A stretch of 64,000 bases of DNA from Delphinapterus leucas. Lineage: Eukaryota > Chordata > Mammalia > Artiodactyla > Monodontidae. Under the pieces are notes generated by a model. It had not been told where the DNA came from. It ran no database searches and worked only from the letters and a program-made list of their open reading frames with translations. This document shows positions 11,521-23,557 of the stretch, in pieces; the stretch's first letter is position 1; each line of letters begins with the position of its first letter. A program made the translations under genes and the position numbers. The stretch is from positions 1,690,824-1,754,823 of the forward strand of contig NW_022098021.1 in NCBI RefSeq assembly GCF_002288925.2, read 5' to 3'.

Positions 11521-12733
11521 CCAGTAAGGTCGGTGATTCTGCGTAGGGAGTATGACAGGGAGACAAGGTGAGTTGGAGGTCACCTGAGGGGTGGGAACCA
11601 CGTGGGGCTCCAGATTTCAGAGGCGGCAGTGGGTTCAGGTGTGCACATGGTGAGTTCGGGACGTCAGGGAGAATCTTGCTTGAACCAGAATTTAAGACAG
11701 GGAGCAGTCTTGGAATCGGGACCTGCAGGTACTGTGCCCACGGGCGGCCCTTCATGTCGATGTGGTGTCGCCCGAGAGCCATCTCCCACCCGGCCCCCTC
11801 CAGGTGGCCTGGTCCCCTCCGTACTGCGTGCGTGCGTGCGATTCCAAGGCCCGGTCCTACCCTTGCTGTGCACGACTCCGCCTAGTTGTGATGTGCGTGG
11901 TGGTATTGACACGCATGGACTAATGAACTCCACCGTGCGGTAACATTGGTGACCTCAGGCGTGCGTGTGGCGCACAGGACGCAGACTCCGCGCCTCCCCT
12001 GACCTCTGGTGGCCTTGGTCTGACCCTCTGTGGCAGGAGGGCTTTGACTAGACACTTCCCCAAAGCCCTCTCATGACCCACCATTTCATCCGTGGTCGGC
12101 TTGGATCCTCTCAGCCGCGGGTCCCTCACTCCATCACCGGGTTGTTCAGGACACCCTCAAGAGGCCTGCTCTGTGGCCGCATGGGCTGGACGCTGTGTAC
12201 GGGGCAAGAGGAGGCTGGGCCTGCCTGGCCGGGTCTGAGCAGGTGAGCGCCCGCCTCCCCAGCCTGTGCCGTACGGCAGAGGGACCGGCAGCTGCCAGGG
12301 GAGCGTGGCAGAGGGCTCTCAGCCTCGCTCTTCTCTTTCCTTTTCTTCGTTTGGCTGCACCAGGGGCGGGGCAGACCTGCCTAGGAGGTGTTTCCCACCT
12401 GGACCTGCTATCAGACACCATCACTGCAGCTGTGCTTGGCTCACATCTGGGAGCCCCAGCCAGCGGCATCCAGGGTTGGTCCCCACAGGACGCACGCACT
12501 TTGGAGGCCACTGAGCGAGGTCGTCTCCCGTGGCTGCTCGTCCGTGGCTCCGTCTAATACAGACAGCAGTCCGTCTGTTAGAGCTCCTTCTCTTTCCCGG
12601 ACGACAGAAGCGGGGGCACACATCTTGCTTTGATGGAAACGCGGGCTGGAGTTTACCGGTCCCCGGGGCGCCGTGTCGCTGTGTTTATGCAGCGTCAGTA
12701 CAGAGGCGCCAAGGGCAGAGGAGCACGCAGCTC
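11521..12733. other. No gene recognised; GC-rich DNA with scattered CpG
   Basis: CpG is more frequent than average between about 11.8 and 12.7 kb but does not form a compact island. Overlapping frames of 80-136 codons on both strands lack family features. Confidence 0.5.
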
Positions 12734-12807
12734 TTGGGTCCCTTTCAGCCAGCGAATAGAGGCCAGGTTGTTGGGTCCCTTTCAGCCAGCGAATAGAGGC
12801 CAGGTTG
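12734..12807. repeat. Perfect 37-bp tandem duplication
   Basis: Unit 1 (12734-12770) and unit 2 (12771-12807) are identical over all 37 bases, starting ttgggtccctttcagccagc and ending ggccaggttg. Two copies only, with no microsatellite at the junction. The lack of any mismatch points to a recent duplication. Confidence 0.97.
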
Positions 12808-14621
12808 TGACGCAGACGCTTTAATATGGTCCCGTTGTAGGTTTGGAACATGATTTCTGCTTATTCTAATTTGTTCCTGGTAACATGTAAAAGCAATACA
12901 GATGCGTCAGCTTTTCAGGCTTATGAATAAAGAGCACAGATATTCCGCATGAGAACAGGCCCAGGGTTCTTTTATGGGATGGAAGGGGGTCCCTTTGCCC
13001 ACATATATTAAAGTGTGCACCTGCCTTCAATAAGCCCGAGTCAGCATATGTAGCCGAACTGCGTGCCAAATGTGCCTTATAAACCCATAATAAAAAGAAC
13101 AGACGTGTTTCTGGGCAAAGGAAAAAGTGAAGAGGTTCAGCAGAGACTTGTGAGCTGAAAACAATCGGTAGAGCCAATGAAATATACTCTGAAAGATCCT
13201 GTATAATTGTAGTAGTTTTCAGATTTCTGTATTTCAGAAAATAACCATTGCCTTCGTGTGGAGTAAGATTTACTAAATGCTCGGCACCATTAGACGCTAT
13301 GACGTCACATGGTATTTGCTACTGAAAAATAAAACCTGCTCTTTCTGCCATCACGGAAAACCAATCAAGCCGGCCCAGTCCGATCATCCATTTAAAGCTT
13401 ACTAAGAAGACTCGTCGTGGTCAGTGGCTGGTTCCCTGTTCCTCGTCTCCTCCACCTGACTCGGAGCTCCCGCTGGAGACCACGGATCCACGGGTCGTGT
13501 GGTCCACATCTCTGAGTATGCAGTGAACAGCTACTGGTGTGTGTGTGTGTGCACTTATTTAGATGGTGAGGCCTAGAGTCAGAGGGGCACAGCCGTCTGG
13601 GAAAATGGCTTTGTAGGACGATCTGGGACTAGGATAGGAAGTGAGGAAGCACCAGCACGTGGGGAGCTATTTCTAGTGGCTGAGCATCGGGAGGGTTGAT
13701 GCAGCCCACTCTGGGGTGGGGGTGGGGGCACTGGAAGTCTTTCTGAGAAAACAGAGAGTGAACGAAGGCCTGGTGTAATTGATGGAAGCAGAACAAAACA
13801 ACCTGTAATTCACCTACTTTTTGTTGGACTCCGTGATTCCCTATTGTCTGTAAGCGGTTCCCTTACCACCCACTGACAAGTCAGGGCGGCCTTCATGCCA
13901 GCCCCTCCGACCTCAGCTCTCGTCGTCCTGTCCTGATGTCACTGCAGAAGCTTCCCGGGGAGTCCGGGCTGCATTGTTGGTCATCGGTGTTCATCATTGT
14001 TTATAACCACCGACTGCAGTTTACATCCAGGTCCAGGTGGTACGAGGTCCAGATTGTTGGGGACTGTACTCCAGCGTGGAATTCTAAATGATTGTTCACT
14101 GTTTTCATTTTCCCGTCAGGGGGATGTTATTGGCCCTTCAGGGGCTGAGTCACCTTCAAACGGCACATTGGTTTGTAAATGGGGCCTCCACAGGGCAAAC
14201 GGGAAGGGAAAGTTTTAGGACATTTAGTAAATACTGTCTTTTGGTTTCAAAGTGGAGGGGACAGTCCTAAATGCATGTGGACACACTGACCCAGAGGTGG
14301 CTGTCTTAGTGCGGGGCCTTTCCAGCAAATCCAGCCAGGGACAGGAGAGACGGCCCCAAGCCTGCCAGGCCCTCGGGGGCTGCCCTGAAGTCTCGCCGTG
14401 TGGTGACTGGTGCCGGCCATGGTTAAAGCCAGTCCGAGCGCGTGAGGAAGAAGGTTCTGGAAGCTGCAGCTGGGAACAGGGCGGGGCGACAGGAGGGTGC
14501 TGGGCAAGACCTGGGCTCCGTCCTGGTGCTGGACCCGGGCCAAACGGACTGACCTCTGGCAGCTTTGCTTCCCCACCCGCAAAATAGGAGTCAGAGTAGC
14601 AGGGACCCTGCCAGTCTGTTT
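12808..14621. other. No gene recognised; includes short (TG)n at 13535-13551
   Basis: AT-richer sequence to about 13.4 kb, then mixed. A (TG)8-like run sits at 13535-13551. No SINE, LINE or exon was recognised. Confidence 0.5.
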
Positions 14622-15121
14622 TTCTAAAATATCTATTTATTGATTCATTTATTATTTTTGGCTGCTTTGGGTCTTAGCTGCGGCGCACTGGCTTAGTTGC
14701 TCTGCGGCGTGTGGGATCTTAGTTCCCCGACCAGGGATCCAACCCGCGTCCCCTGCATTGGAAGGCGGATTCTTTTTTTTTTTTTTCTTTTTTTAAATTT
14801 CATTTATTTATTTATTTTTGGCTGTGCTGGGTCTTCTTTTCTGTGCGTGGGCTTTCTCTAGTTGCGGCGAGTGGGGGCCACTCTTCATCGCGGTGCGCGG
14901 GCCTCTCACTGTCGCGGCCTCTCTTGTTGCGGAGCACAAGCTCCAGACGCGCAGGCTCAGTAGTTGTGGCTCACGGGCCCAGCCGCTCCACAGCATGTGG
15001 GATCTTCCCGGACCGGGGCACGAACCCGTGTCCCCTGCATTGGCAGGCAGACTCTCAACCACTGTGCCACCAGGGAAGCCCTGAAGGCGGATTCTTTACC
15101 ACTGGACCACCTGGGAAGTCC
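14622..15121 (-). mobile_element. CHR-type SINE, short older copy, split by a second SINE
   Basis: The outer element runs from the A tail (14622-14665 on the plus strand) through 'ggctgctttgggtcttagctgcggc' to 14775. It resumes at 15083 and finishes with 'accactggaccacctgggaagtcc' at 15121. Flanks 'cagtctgttttt' (left) and 'cggtctggttttt' (right) look like imperfect target-site copies. This is a short variant of about 190 bp without the insert, and it has been interrupted by the SINE at 14776-15082. Confidence 0.88.
14776..15082 (-). mobile_element. CHR-type SINE, long form, inserted into another SINE
   Basis: Full-length copy of about 300 bp whose minus-strand head has the tRNA-like A and B boxes (B box near 15025-15035). 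The A tail lies at 14776-14817 on the plus strand. It is flanked by an exact 15-bp target-site duplication gaaggcggattcttt at 14761-14775 and 15083-15097, which is itself part of the outer SINE. The nesting is therefore certain. Confidence 0.95.
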
Positions 15122-15136
15122 CCGGTCTGGTTTTTA

Positions 15137-15533
15137 AGTTAATTAATTTTCTTCAAGTCTTCTTGAGATATAACTGACACACAGCACTGTGTAGGTTTTA
15201 GATGTACAGCATAATGATCTGACTTGCATACACAATGAAATGATGACCACGGTAAGTTTAGTGAACATCCGTCATCTCATATAGATGCAACATTAAAGAA
15301 ATAGAGAGACATTTTTTTCCTTGTGATGAGAACCCTTAGGATTTAATTTCTGAACAGCTTTCCTGCATAATGGATAGCAGTGTTAATTATATTCATCATG
15401 CTGCACGTCACATCCCTAGTACTTGTTTATCTTATAACTGGAAGGTTGCACCTTTTGACCACCTTCATCCAATTCCATCTCCCCTCACCCCCTGCCTCTG
15501 TGGCCGCAAATCTGATGTCTTATTCTATGAGTT
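15137..15533 (-). mobile_element. LINE-1 3' UTR fragment (first of two in tandem)
   Basis: The plus strand carries an antisense L1 3' UTR: 'cttgagatataactgacacacag', 'gtgaacatccgtcatctcat', 'cttataactggaaggttgcaccttttgacc', then the C-rich 'ccaattccatctcccctcaccccctgcc' part. It is 5' truncated near 15533, where a second homologous tail starts. It contributes no coding sequence. Confidence 0.75.
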
Positions 15534-17145
15534 TGTTGGTTTTCGAAGTATAATTGACCTATCCTGGCACACAGTGTAGTGATTTGATACTTCTCTACAT
15601 TCAAAAATGATAACCACAATTAATTCAATTACCATCTGTCACCATACAAAGATGTTACATAATTTTTTTGCTTTATTTTTTGCGGTACGCGGGCCTCTCA
15701 CTGTTGTGGCCTCTCCCGTTGCGGGGCACAGGCTCCGGACGCGCAGGCTCAGCGGCCATGGCTCACGGGCCCAGCCGCTCCGCGGCATGTGGGATCTTCC
15801 CAGACCGGGCACGAACCCGTGTCCCGTGCATCGGCAGGCGGACTCCCGACCACTGCACCACCAGGGAAGCCCAAGATGTTACCTGATTATTGACTGTATT
15901 CCCCATGCTGTACGTTTCATCCCCATGGCTCATATATTCTGCAACTGGAAGTTTGTCCCTCTTCGCCCCCCTCACCTGTTTCTTTCCTCTCCCCACCCCT
16001 TTCCCCTTTGGCAACCACCTGTTTGTTCCCTGTATCTATGACTCTTTCTGTTTTGTTACGTTTGATCATTTGTTTAGATTCCACATATAAGTGAATTCAT
16101 ACAGTACTTGTCTTTCTCTGTCTGACTTGCTTCACTTAGCACAATGCCCTCTGGGTCCATCCATGTTGTTGTAAATGGCAAGGTTCTATTCTTCTTTTAT
16201 GGCTGACAGGTGTATATACCACAGCCTCTGTATCCATTCATCTGTTGATGGGCATTTGGGTTGTTTCCTTATCTTGGCTATTGTGAATAGTGCTGCAGTG
16301 AGCTTTGGGGTGCATATATCTTTTCTAATTAGCGTTTCTGTTTCCTTTGGATATATACCCAGGGGTGGAATTGCTGGATCATATGGTAGTTCTCTTTTTA
16401 ATGTTTTTGAGGACTCTCTACACTGTTCTCCATAACGGCTGCATCCATTTACATCTCCACCACTAGTGCACAGGGCTCCCTTTTCTCCACACCCTCTCCA
16501 GCACTTGTTATTTGTTGTCTTTTTGATATTAGCCATTCTGGCCGGTGTGAGGTGACGCCTCCTTGTGGTTTTGGTTTGCATTTCCGATGATTAGCGATGT
16601 TGAGCATCTTTTCATGTACTTGTTGGCCATCTGTATGTCTTCCCTGGAAGAATGTCTATTCAGGTCTTCTGCCCGTTTTGCAATTGGGTCATTTGGTTTT
16701 TTGCTACTGAGTTATATGAGTTCTGTGTCTATTTTGGATATTAACCCCTATCAGATGTCATTTGCAAATATCTTCTCCTGTTCAGGTTGCCTTTTCATTT
16801 CATTGATAGTTTCCTTCACTCTGCAAAAGCTTTTTAGTTTGATGTAGTCCCATTTGTTTATTTTTACTTCTGTTTCCCTTGCCTTAGGAGACAGGTCCAA
16901 AGAATATTACTAAGACTGATGTCAAAAAACTGCCTAGTTTTCTTCTAGGAGCTTTTATGGTTTCAGGTCTTACATTTAAGTCTTTAATCCATTTTGAATT
17001 AATTTTTGTGCATGGTGTGAGAGAGTAGTCCAACTTGATTCTTTCACACGTAGCTGTCCAGTTTTCCCAGCACCATTTATTGAAGAGGCTGTCTTTTCCC
17101 CATCGTATAGTCTTGCCGCCTTTGTCATGGATTAATTGCCCCTAC
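15534..17145 (-). mobile_element. LINE-1, 5'-truncated, 3' UTR plus ORF2 C-terminal relic
   Basis: A 3' UTR (15534-16110, split by the SINE at 15659-15871) is followed by the antisense ORF2 C-terminal coding region. The best frame (16186-16581, minus) still reads the conserved cysteine-rich end: a [10 protein letters not shown] segment, then LPYDPAIP and KCPSTDEWI. These are landmarks shared with the L1 at 36.5-43.1 kb. Frameshifts and stops break the frame. Upstream (16.6-17.1 kb) the matching continues to the 'gtcatggattaattg' landmark, where the element is truncated. It cannot encode a working reverse transcriptase. Confidence 0.88.
15659..15871 (-). mobile_element. CHR-type SINE, compact subtype, inserted in L1 3' UTR
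   Basis: Compact SINE of about 190 bp whose plus strand begins 'tgcggtacgcgggcctctcac' and ends 'accaccagggaagc'. It is flanked by the target-site copy aagatgttac on both sides (within 15648-15658 and 15873-15882). The flanks are L1 3' UTR, so it postdates that L1. Confidence 0.93.
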
Positions 17146-17454
17146 AGGTAGGTGTGCTTTAAAGAGGAAGTCAGCGCCTCTGGTGTCTTCCCAGCTGCTA
17201 GTTTCAATTTACCTGATAACTGGGCAATGAGGCTTGGGTTCCAGGCTTGATAGGAGAGCTCATTCTCAGAGTTCTGGCTCTGTGGCACTCAGGGAGCTTC
17301 TTGCTACCGTGTCTGTTGCTGGTCCCACCTTGGGTGATATACCGCGTAGACAGGCAGTAAGGACATGAACACAGAGGTGACTACTATCGATTGGTCAGCA
17401 GCAGGTATTTGTACGCCTTCAGCCCAGCTCTTTGTGATGATGCCATTCACGAGT
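17146..17454. other. No gene recognised
   Basis: Unique sequence between the truncated L1 and an L2 fragment. No coding or repeat features were recognised. Confidence 0.5.
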
Positions 17455-17550
17455 GAGGTCCCTGAATAAATGTCGATTGTGCACCTGTGATCAGGCGGGA
17501 TTCCATGAGCGAAGCAAAGCCCTTGACATGAGGGAGTTTACATCATAGTG
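17455..17550 (-). repeat. L2 LINE 3' end fragment (probable)
   Basis: 'tgaataaatgtcgattgtgcacctgtgatcagg' resembles the reverse complement of the L2 end (AATAAATATTTATTGAGCACCTACTATGTGCC). It is followed by a 'gcaaagcccttgacatgagggagtttacatc' part equivalent to the CCTCATGGAGCTTACATTC block. Strongly diverged. Confidence 0.5.
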
Positions 17551-18270
17551 TGTACACGTGACCTGTCAGAGAGCAGTGATCACGGCAGAGGACAGCCCAG
17601 ACGGGAGAGGGTGGGAGTCCTGGAGAAGGGGTGTGAGGGGCCGTGTCACATGGGGCAGGTGGGGGGAGGCCGCCTGGCCAGGAAACATTGGAGCAGAGGC
17701 GGGAAGTCAGCCACGCAGGTGTCTGCGGGAAGAGCATTCCCGGCAGAGGGATCGGCGAGGACGGGGCCCTGAGGCTTCTGCAAAGCCTCAAGAATGAGGT
17801 GGGTGGGAGCAGAGAGAGCTGGTGGGGCAGGGGGTGGGGGAGAGGGCCAATCACGGAGTGGCGGCCTGGGGGCTCCGGCTGTGTCTGGGCAGGACGGAAG
17901 CTGTTGGAGGGTTTTGAGCAGATCAAGCCGAGAGGTTTGTTAGGACGTGGTTGTGACTCTTCCAGCTGAGAGGTGGTGGGGGCTGGGATCAGGGTGATGG
18001 AAGTGAAGACGGTGGAAAGTGATCAACTTTAGGGCATGTTTAGGATACAATCTGAGTGCAGAACTGCTGGTGGGTGGATGTGAGTGTGAGAGGAGTGTGG
18101 TGTGAATGGCTGTGTGGTGTCTGGCCTGAGCACCTGGGTGGTTGTGCTGCCGGTTCTGGGGCGGGAACGTGGGCTCGTGTGCTTGGTTCTGGACGAGGTA
18201 GGGTTGAGGGGCGATTGGAGAGGCCAGGGAAGGGGGCCAGCTGGCCATCTGAGTATCCCAGAGGCGTCAG
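17551..18270. repeat. Ancient interspersed repeat, family not certain
   Basis: Phrases such as 'gttggagggttttgagcag', 'gatcagggtgatggaagtg', 'ggcctgagcacctgggtgg' and 'cttggttctggacgagg' occur here in an order I know from a widespread old mammalian repeat. This suggests a continuous diverged copy next to the L2 fragment. I cannot name the family with confidence. Frames of 100-127 codons across it on both strands are not considered genes. Confidence 0.4.
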
Positions 18271-21200
18271 CGAACAAAGTTAATCTTCTTCAGTATTTGA
18301 GGAGTGAATTTGGGCTTAGAGTGGGGGTAAGGAGCTGCACTGATTTTGCCAAATTCCCTAAACTTCCTGCTGTTTATCATCCAATCTCCTCTCCGATTCT
18401 AGAGGTTTCCTGCCTGGGCACCCACCATTCTGACCACTGAGAGGAGGGAGAGGGGAAAGAGCAGGTGGAAAAAGAGCCTGGACCCCTAGTAACTGCTCAG
18501 GGGTGTGTGTGGGTGTAGAGATAGCAGGGGGAGCCGGGGGAGGGGTGCCCAGAGGTTGAGTGACCACAGAGAAAGAGCAGTGTCCTCTGTCAGCCTCGGC
18601 AGCTCCAAGCATTAGAAAGGAGACACGGAATGAGCAGGCGATTTTAGGGCTGACTGTGAGGGTCCGAAAGTGGGAGTTAGAATAAGCCTTCTCATCGTGC
18701 CTGTTACAAGGCTGGTATGTTATCCTGGAGCTGGGGCGTTTCTAAATTTCTCCTAGTTGGTTTTCAGCTGGTCATATAAATGTAAGAAAAATAATGAGCA
18801 AAGTGGTGACGGGCTGAAGACAGATTCACCAAGGCAGGGGCGCTGCCCACAGAAGGGTTAAGCGCAGAGGTGGGCAGAGCATGATGCAGGGGGGCAGGTT
18901 GCGATCTGTACACAGTTTTGCAGGATGGCATTTTCCGTCTTAACCCAGGGACTGCATTAGCTGGTGTGACCCGGGAGGAGACTCTTCCGGGCTCACTGGA
19001 CTCTTCACGTGCATGAAGATGGACAGAAGATGTCAGTCTGCAGCACCCCCCGTGGAGAGGGATGCTGAGATCTGAAACGTAACCGCGTCCTGGGTCGATG
19101 GAAGTCTGTGAAAACCAGCGTACTTGCGTGCAGTGGCTGGGGATCTTGTCCTTCGGTGGTGGCGGTGGGGATGGTGTGTCTGCATAAGGGGAGAGTCCAG
19201 GAACACTGAGCTCTGCCTGGGGTGGTGGAGGAATAGTCCTCACTTGGAGAGTAAGACTCAAAATGTTAAGAGACACAAACAGAACTGAACCGCCTGCCAA
19301 CAGTCTCCCCGAATCGAAGCTGTATGTGGGCCGCAACTTCTCAAAAATAGGGATCCAGAGAATTTCCCAGATCATTAAAGCCCCAGCTGTAAATCCACGA
19401 CTCATAATGTTACCATCGGGCTCTGATGATAGATTGCTTTTTACACATCAGTGGGGAAAGGCTTACTGGAATACGGAAGAAGAAGGTCACTGGACGTTGG
19501 TTTTGAATCAGCACAGGTCTTCTGTCTTCTGAGACTTGACAGAACAATTCCAAATGTGTGGATAGATTTCCTGGAAAATTCACACACACCCCATTACATC
19601 TTATAATGTATAAAACTCAAAAGATTTAAAATGTAGGTTCTTGCAGACTTGTGGCTCTCCTGGAACCCTTCTCTGAAACAAGAGCCAGCGTTCCTGGGCA
19701 TCACTAGTTCTCGCCGAGGATGGGGTGGCGGCAGGGGTGCTGTGGGGCTGCCGTCCGCCTCATTTATGCCCTTTGCCATCCACATCTTGTGCATGTGCCT
19801 TTATGTGTGTGTCTTGGTGAAGCTTTACGGTGAAGGAAAGTGTGAGATTTGTTAGGCAGTCCAAGGCAGAATAATGTTTATTTGCAAGGGCATCACACTC
19901 CTGATGTACCTCTGAGTCCGAATAATATGGAAACAGTGAGAGCACAGGCAAAAGAATCCCACCAGTGGACTGGAGAGTACTGGGTTTGTAGGAGAGAGAC
20001 CTCTTAAGATTTTCCTGTTTGCCTTTAAAGAAAGAATCTGTCTATAAACGTAGAAAGGTATAGCTCTCCAGATGTTTTTAAACAATTGGTTATGTATTAA
20101 AAATGTAAGCTACTGTTTTGGTCTTTGAAATGGGACATAAAATGACTTCTGGTTGTTTCTGAAGCCACAACAGGGTCGACATGTTTCCAATGACCATGGT
20201 CTAGCAGGCATTAAGTTCTAACTATAAATTATTTGTTGCAAATTGAGAATGAGTTGTCTGAAAGAGGTAAGAGGAATTTGGTGCTGTGTATCGTGCTCCC
20301 AGAGTTCCAGAGACTAAGGTTTTCTTACTGAAATTTCTAGCATTGTCCCAAAGGCTGAAAAAAGTCCCGTGATTGAGGAATGCGCAGTAGAAAGAGCTGG
20401 GTGAGTGTGGCATCGTGGGCCACACTCGTGTGACATCGTGGGCGCTGGGGAGAGGGCTCCAGGTGCTGGGCAGGTCGACCACAGCCTCCGGCTTCAAACC
20501 AAGCATCTTGCCTTACGCTCAAAACGAAGAAACAATGAGTGCGATTTAGTTCTGCCCCAGTCAGTTTGGAACCTGCGTTGCTTATGGTTTGACTCAGCCT
20601 TTGCACTCAGATACTGTGTGTGTGAGTGTTTAACCCAACGTGTGGCTCAGAATGGCCAGAGGATCTAGACAGTCCTGTCCTAAAGTCACATTAATTCCTT
20701 TTTTGTTTCAACAAGGTGAGAGTTAACTTCATTCTCTTCCTTCTTATGTTTAAGACTCATTCATTTGCTCCCAGACGCGAATCCCTAGTTGGTAGTTGGC
20801 ATGTTAAGCGGGTTTATCTTAAGAAAAGCATTTTTCTTCTTTTAAATTTTTGGCTTTTACAACTCTCAAAATGGACCCCCAAATTCGCTAATGTTCTAGA
20901 CAAAGCAAAAAATTGTCATTATTTTTTACATCACTACATAAATCTCCAGAGCATTTTCCAGTATGTTTTAGAAGGCCAGCTAAGTAGTTTCTATTTCTTT
21001 TCATTCCTCTGTGATGAGAAAGTAAATAAGTAACCAAAATTTAAACCACAGCAACCAGCCCAAATAATCATATCTGTCAGTCATCTTTATTTGCAAATAA
21101 AGGCTGTGTATAGGAGGCAGGTTTTAAGGAAGAACGAAATAAGTGCTATCTTGGTTGATTAGCTACAAAATCGATAAAAGGCTAAGGCAAATTAGAATCA

Positions 21201-23557
21201 AAGTTTAAAGAATTTATTTCATTTTTCCAATTACATAAAAATTCAAAACAGACCCGTATACTTGGTGGATTCGATTTTCCTGTGGCTGCGATGCAGCTGG
21301 CATTTCGGAGAGGAGGCTGAGGGAATCTTGAAGCAACCTGATGAGATTTCCTGACGAGGATACGCCCCAGGCTGCCCACCTCAAGGTACTTTTGGCATTT
21401 CCATTCGAGACACAGGCTGTCTGGAACGAGTGACTCTACCACAGATATATGTCTGAGCCCCACGGCTGGGCCGGTGGCTTGGCGGGGCCCGGGTCCCTTG
21501 CAGGTGCCTGCGGGCTGTCTTCAAATACGCACATGTGACGTGAGGTGGGACGGGGCAGGAGTGACTTTAAAGTGGGAAAGGCCAGGGAGTCCGAGGTTCT
21601 GCCCTGAGGGGACACAGAGGAGCACGGGGGCCCCAGGGCTGAGCCATCCCCCTCTCAAATGGGAGGCCATTTGATGGCCTGGGAGGGGCAGCTCCAGGCT
21701 ACTGCCCCCCTTGGGATGCAGAGCAGCCTCTGCCTGTGGGTGTCGGAAGTGGCGCCCCGAGGGGAAAACGGGACAGGAGCGAAGCTGAGGCTTTTTCAAG
21801 AATGTGCTGGTGGCCGGACAGGGACCCGGTGCCGGACTCCCCACCCGCGTGCAGGTGGCATCTCAGCTCCCACGGGGGAGGGACGAGAGGAGAAACCAGT
21901 GACGGTGCAGTTCTTCCTAAGGGCCTCGCCGGGAACTCGGCAGGACTGCGTGGGCGTGCAGGATCCAGGCCGGTGATGCCCGGGGGAGCTTGGACCAGCC
22001 CCGACGCCACAGCGCCTGGTCCGCTGTCACGTGACCGCTGCTCTACCGCGCTTCCGGCCCTCCCTCCCGCCCTCCCTCTCCGGCTGCTCCCAGTACCCCA
22101 GAGTATGCTTCTCCTGCCTCTTGTTTCTTATCTCCTTTTGTCTTTTCAGTCGTCAAACCCGCCAGGGCCACCCTGGCACACACGCCCTACCGAATCAGAA
22201 CAAGGAAGGTCCTCCCTCTGGCGGGTGGCAGCCGAGGCCCCGAGTCCTGAGGCTCTGTCTTTCCCTCAGGGTGGCCGCCGATTCTGGATACTGGGATCCG
22301 GGGAAGTTTTGTGGACCCAGACGTGGAAGAAGGCTGCCCACGTGCTCCTACAGCTCGGGGTGGGGGTTCTGCTGTGAGCTGCCGAGTCTCCTGCCTGCCT
22401 GGGGTTCTCTGAACAAAGACGGGAGGGCGCTGGGTGACCAGCGACCCTGGGACGCGCTCTGACTCACTGCTGAGGCTTTGCGCCAGCGCCTGGGATTCTG
22501 AGAAGGTTTCAGGAGTACACACAGCATGGAGGTTGCTGGGACCCCCCAGGAAGGGTGTGGAGCGGCACGCAGCACCCGAACGGACCGCAGAGCCCTCGGA
22601 ATTCTACACTTTGTGCTGTGCTGTCCGAGGCCGCTTGGGATTGCAGTCACAGAGGCCAGCTGTGCGTGGTCATCGCAAACAGAGCAGGCTGAGTGCAGGG
22701 TGGCTGGGACAGGTGCCGAGGCCACTGCACATGTATGTCCGGCACTGACCACACTCTGGTTGGGTGGCAACGAGGGAGCCTGGGGTTGGGCGTGACCACC
22801 TAGCTCATGGAAGTGCTGGCCAGGGTGGCAGTAGACTTCCTGAAATATCAAAACTTTGAGAGGTCAAAAGCCCAAATTGGGTTTTCACCTGACTTTGTGT
22901 GGGTGATTCTGGGGCACCAGATTAGTGAGGGCTGAGATTTAGCGAATGGTGAGGTGCCCATTCCTCAAAGTCTCTAGAATCCAAATCTGAAGAGCGTGCG
23001 GAATTCACCGAGGTGTGGTGGCTCATTTGCTCAGGTTGCAGTCTAGATATTGGAGGATCGGCAGTGCCCTCTCAAAGAGGCCGGAGAAACAGAGCACGCA
23101 GCTGCTTTAGGGAGAACAGGCAGAGCTTCGCCGCTGCTTCTCTTACTTTTGACCATCCCTGAGGACCCAGGAAAACATCTAGTTCCCAAGGCTTGCTGGG
23201 CAGAGCGGGGAGAGATGTCAGGAATTCCTTGGAGTCCTTCTGAGTGGAGTGTGTTTTTTCCCTGCTAACAAATTCTTCCCAGGTGGAGGAGGGGAGAGAT
23301 GTAGCCACAGATGCACAGGTATCTAGAGCCTGCCCCAGGAGACTGTGAAGTGCAGGAGCGCGAGAGAAGCGAGCACTTCCTTATCACGGTCTCTGACGGG
23401 CAGGAGAGGGAAGGAACGCCAGTGCGAGTCCTGGGATTGTGCAAGGTTTTCGAGAAGCCTGCGTCACAGCTCAGGGGAAGAAATAAGTTCCAAGAAGCGA
23501 TGGGCGGGAAGCTGGTGAAGGTCAGGTGTGTGCCCAGGCTGACCCAGCTCCTCTGGC
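18271..23557. other. No gene recognised; long low-repeat stretch
   Basis: More than 5 kb with no recent SINE or LINE. The longest frames are 213 codons (minus, 18764-19405, and plus, 21736-22377). Neither has a recognisable domain, compositional bias of a real protein, or clear splice sites at its ends. 19.5-21.2 kb is AT-rich; 21.4-23.5 kb is GC-rich with overlapping frames on both strands. This is the longest interval where conserved non-coding elements could sit without my being able to see them. Confidence 0.45.

Noticed and set aside
15020..15082. tRNA-like A and B boxes in this and the other SINE heads
   Set aside because: They belong to tRNA-derived SINEs and continue into the SINE body; no stand-alone tRNA gene with a complete cloverleaf was seen.
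15607..16041. 144-codon plus-strand frame running through a SINE
   Set aside because: It reads antisense SINE and L1 3' UTR sequence; not a gene.
18764..19405. 213-codon minus-strand frame
   Set aside because: No recognisable domain, signal peptide or splice context; similar lengths occur by chance in this GC range.
21736..22377. 213-codon plus-strand frame
   Set aside because: Overlaps frames of similar size in other phases and on the other strand; no family features.
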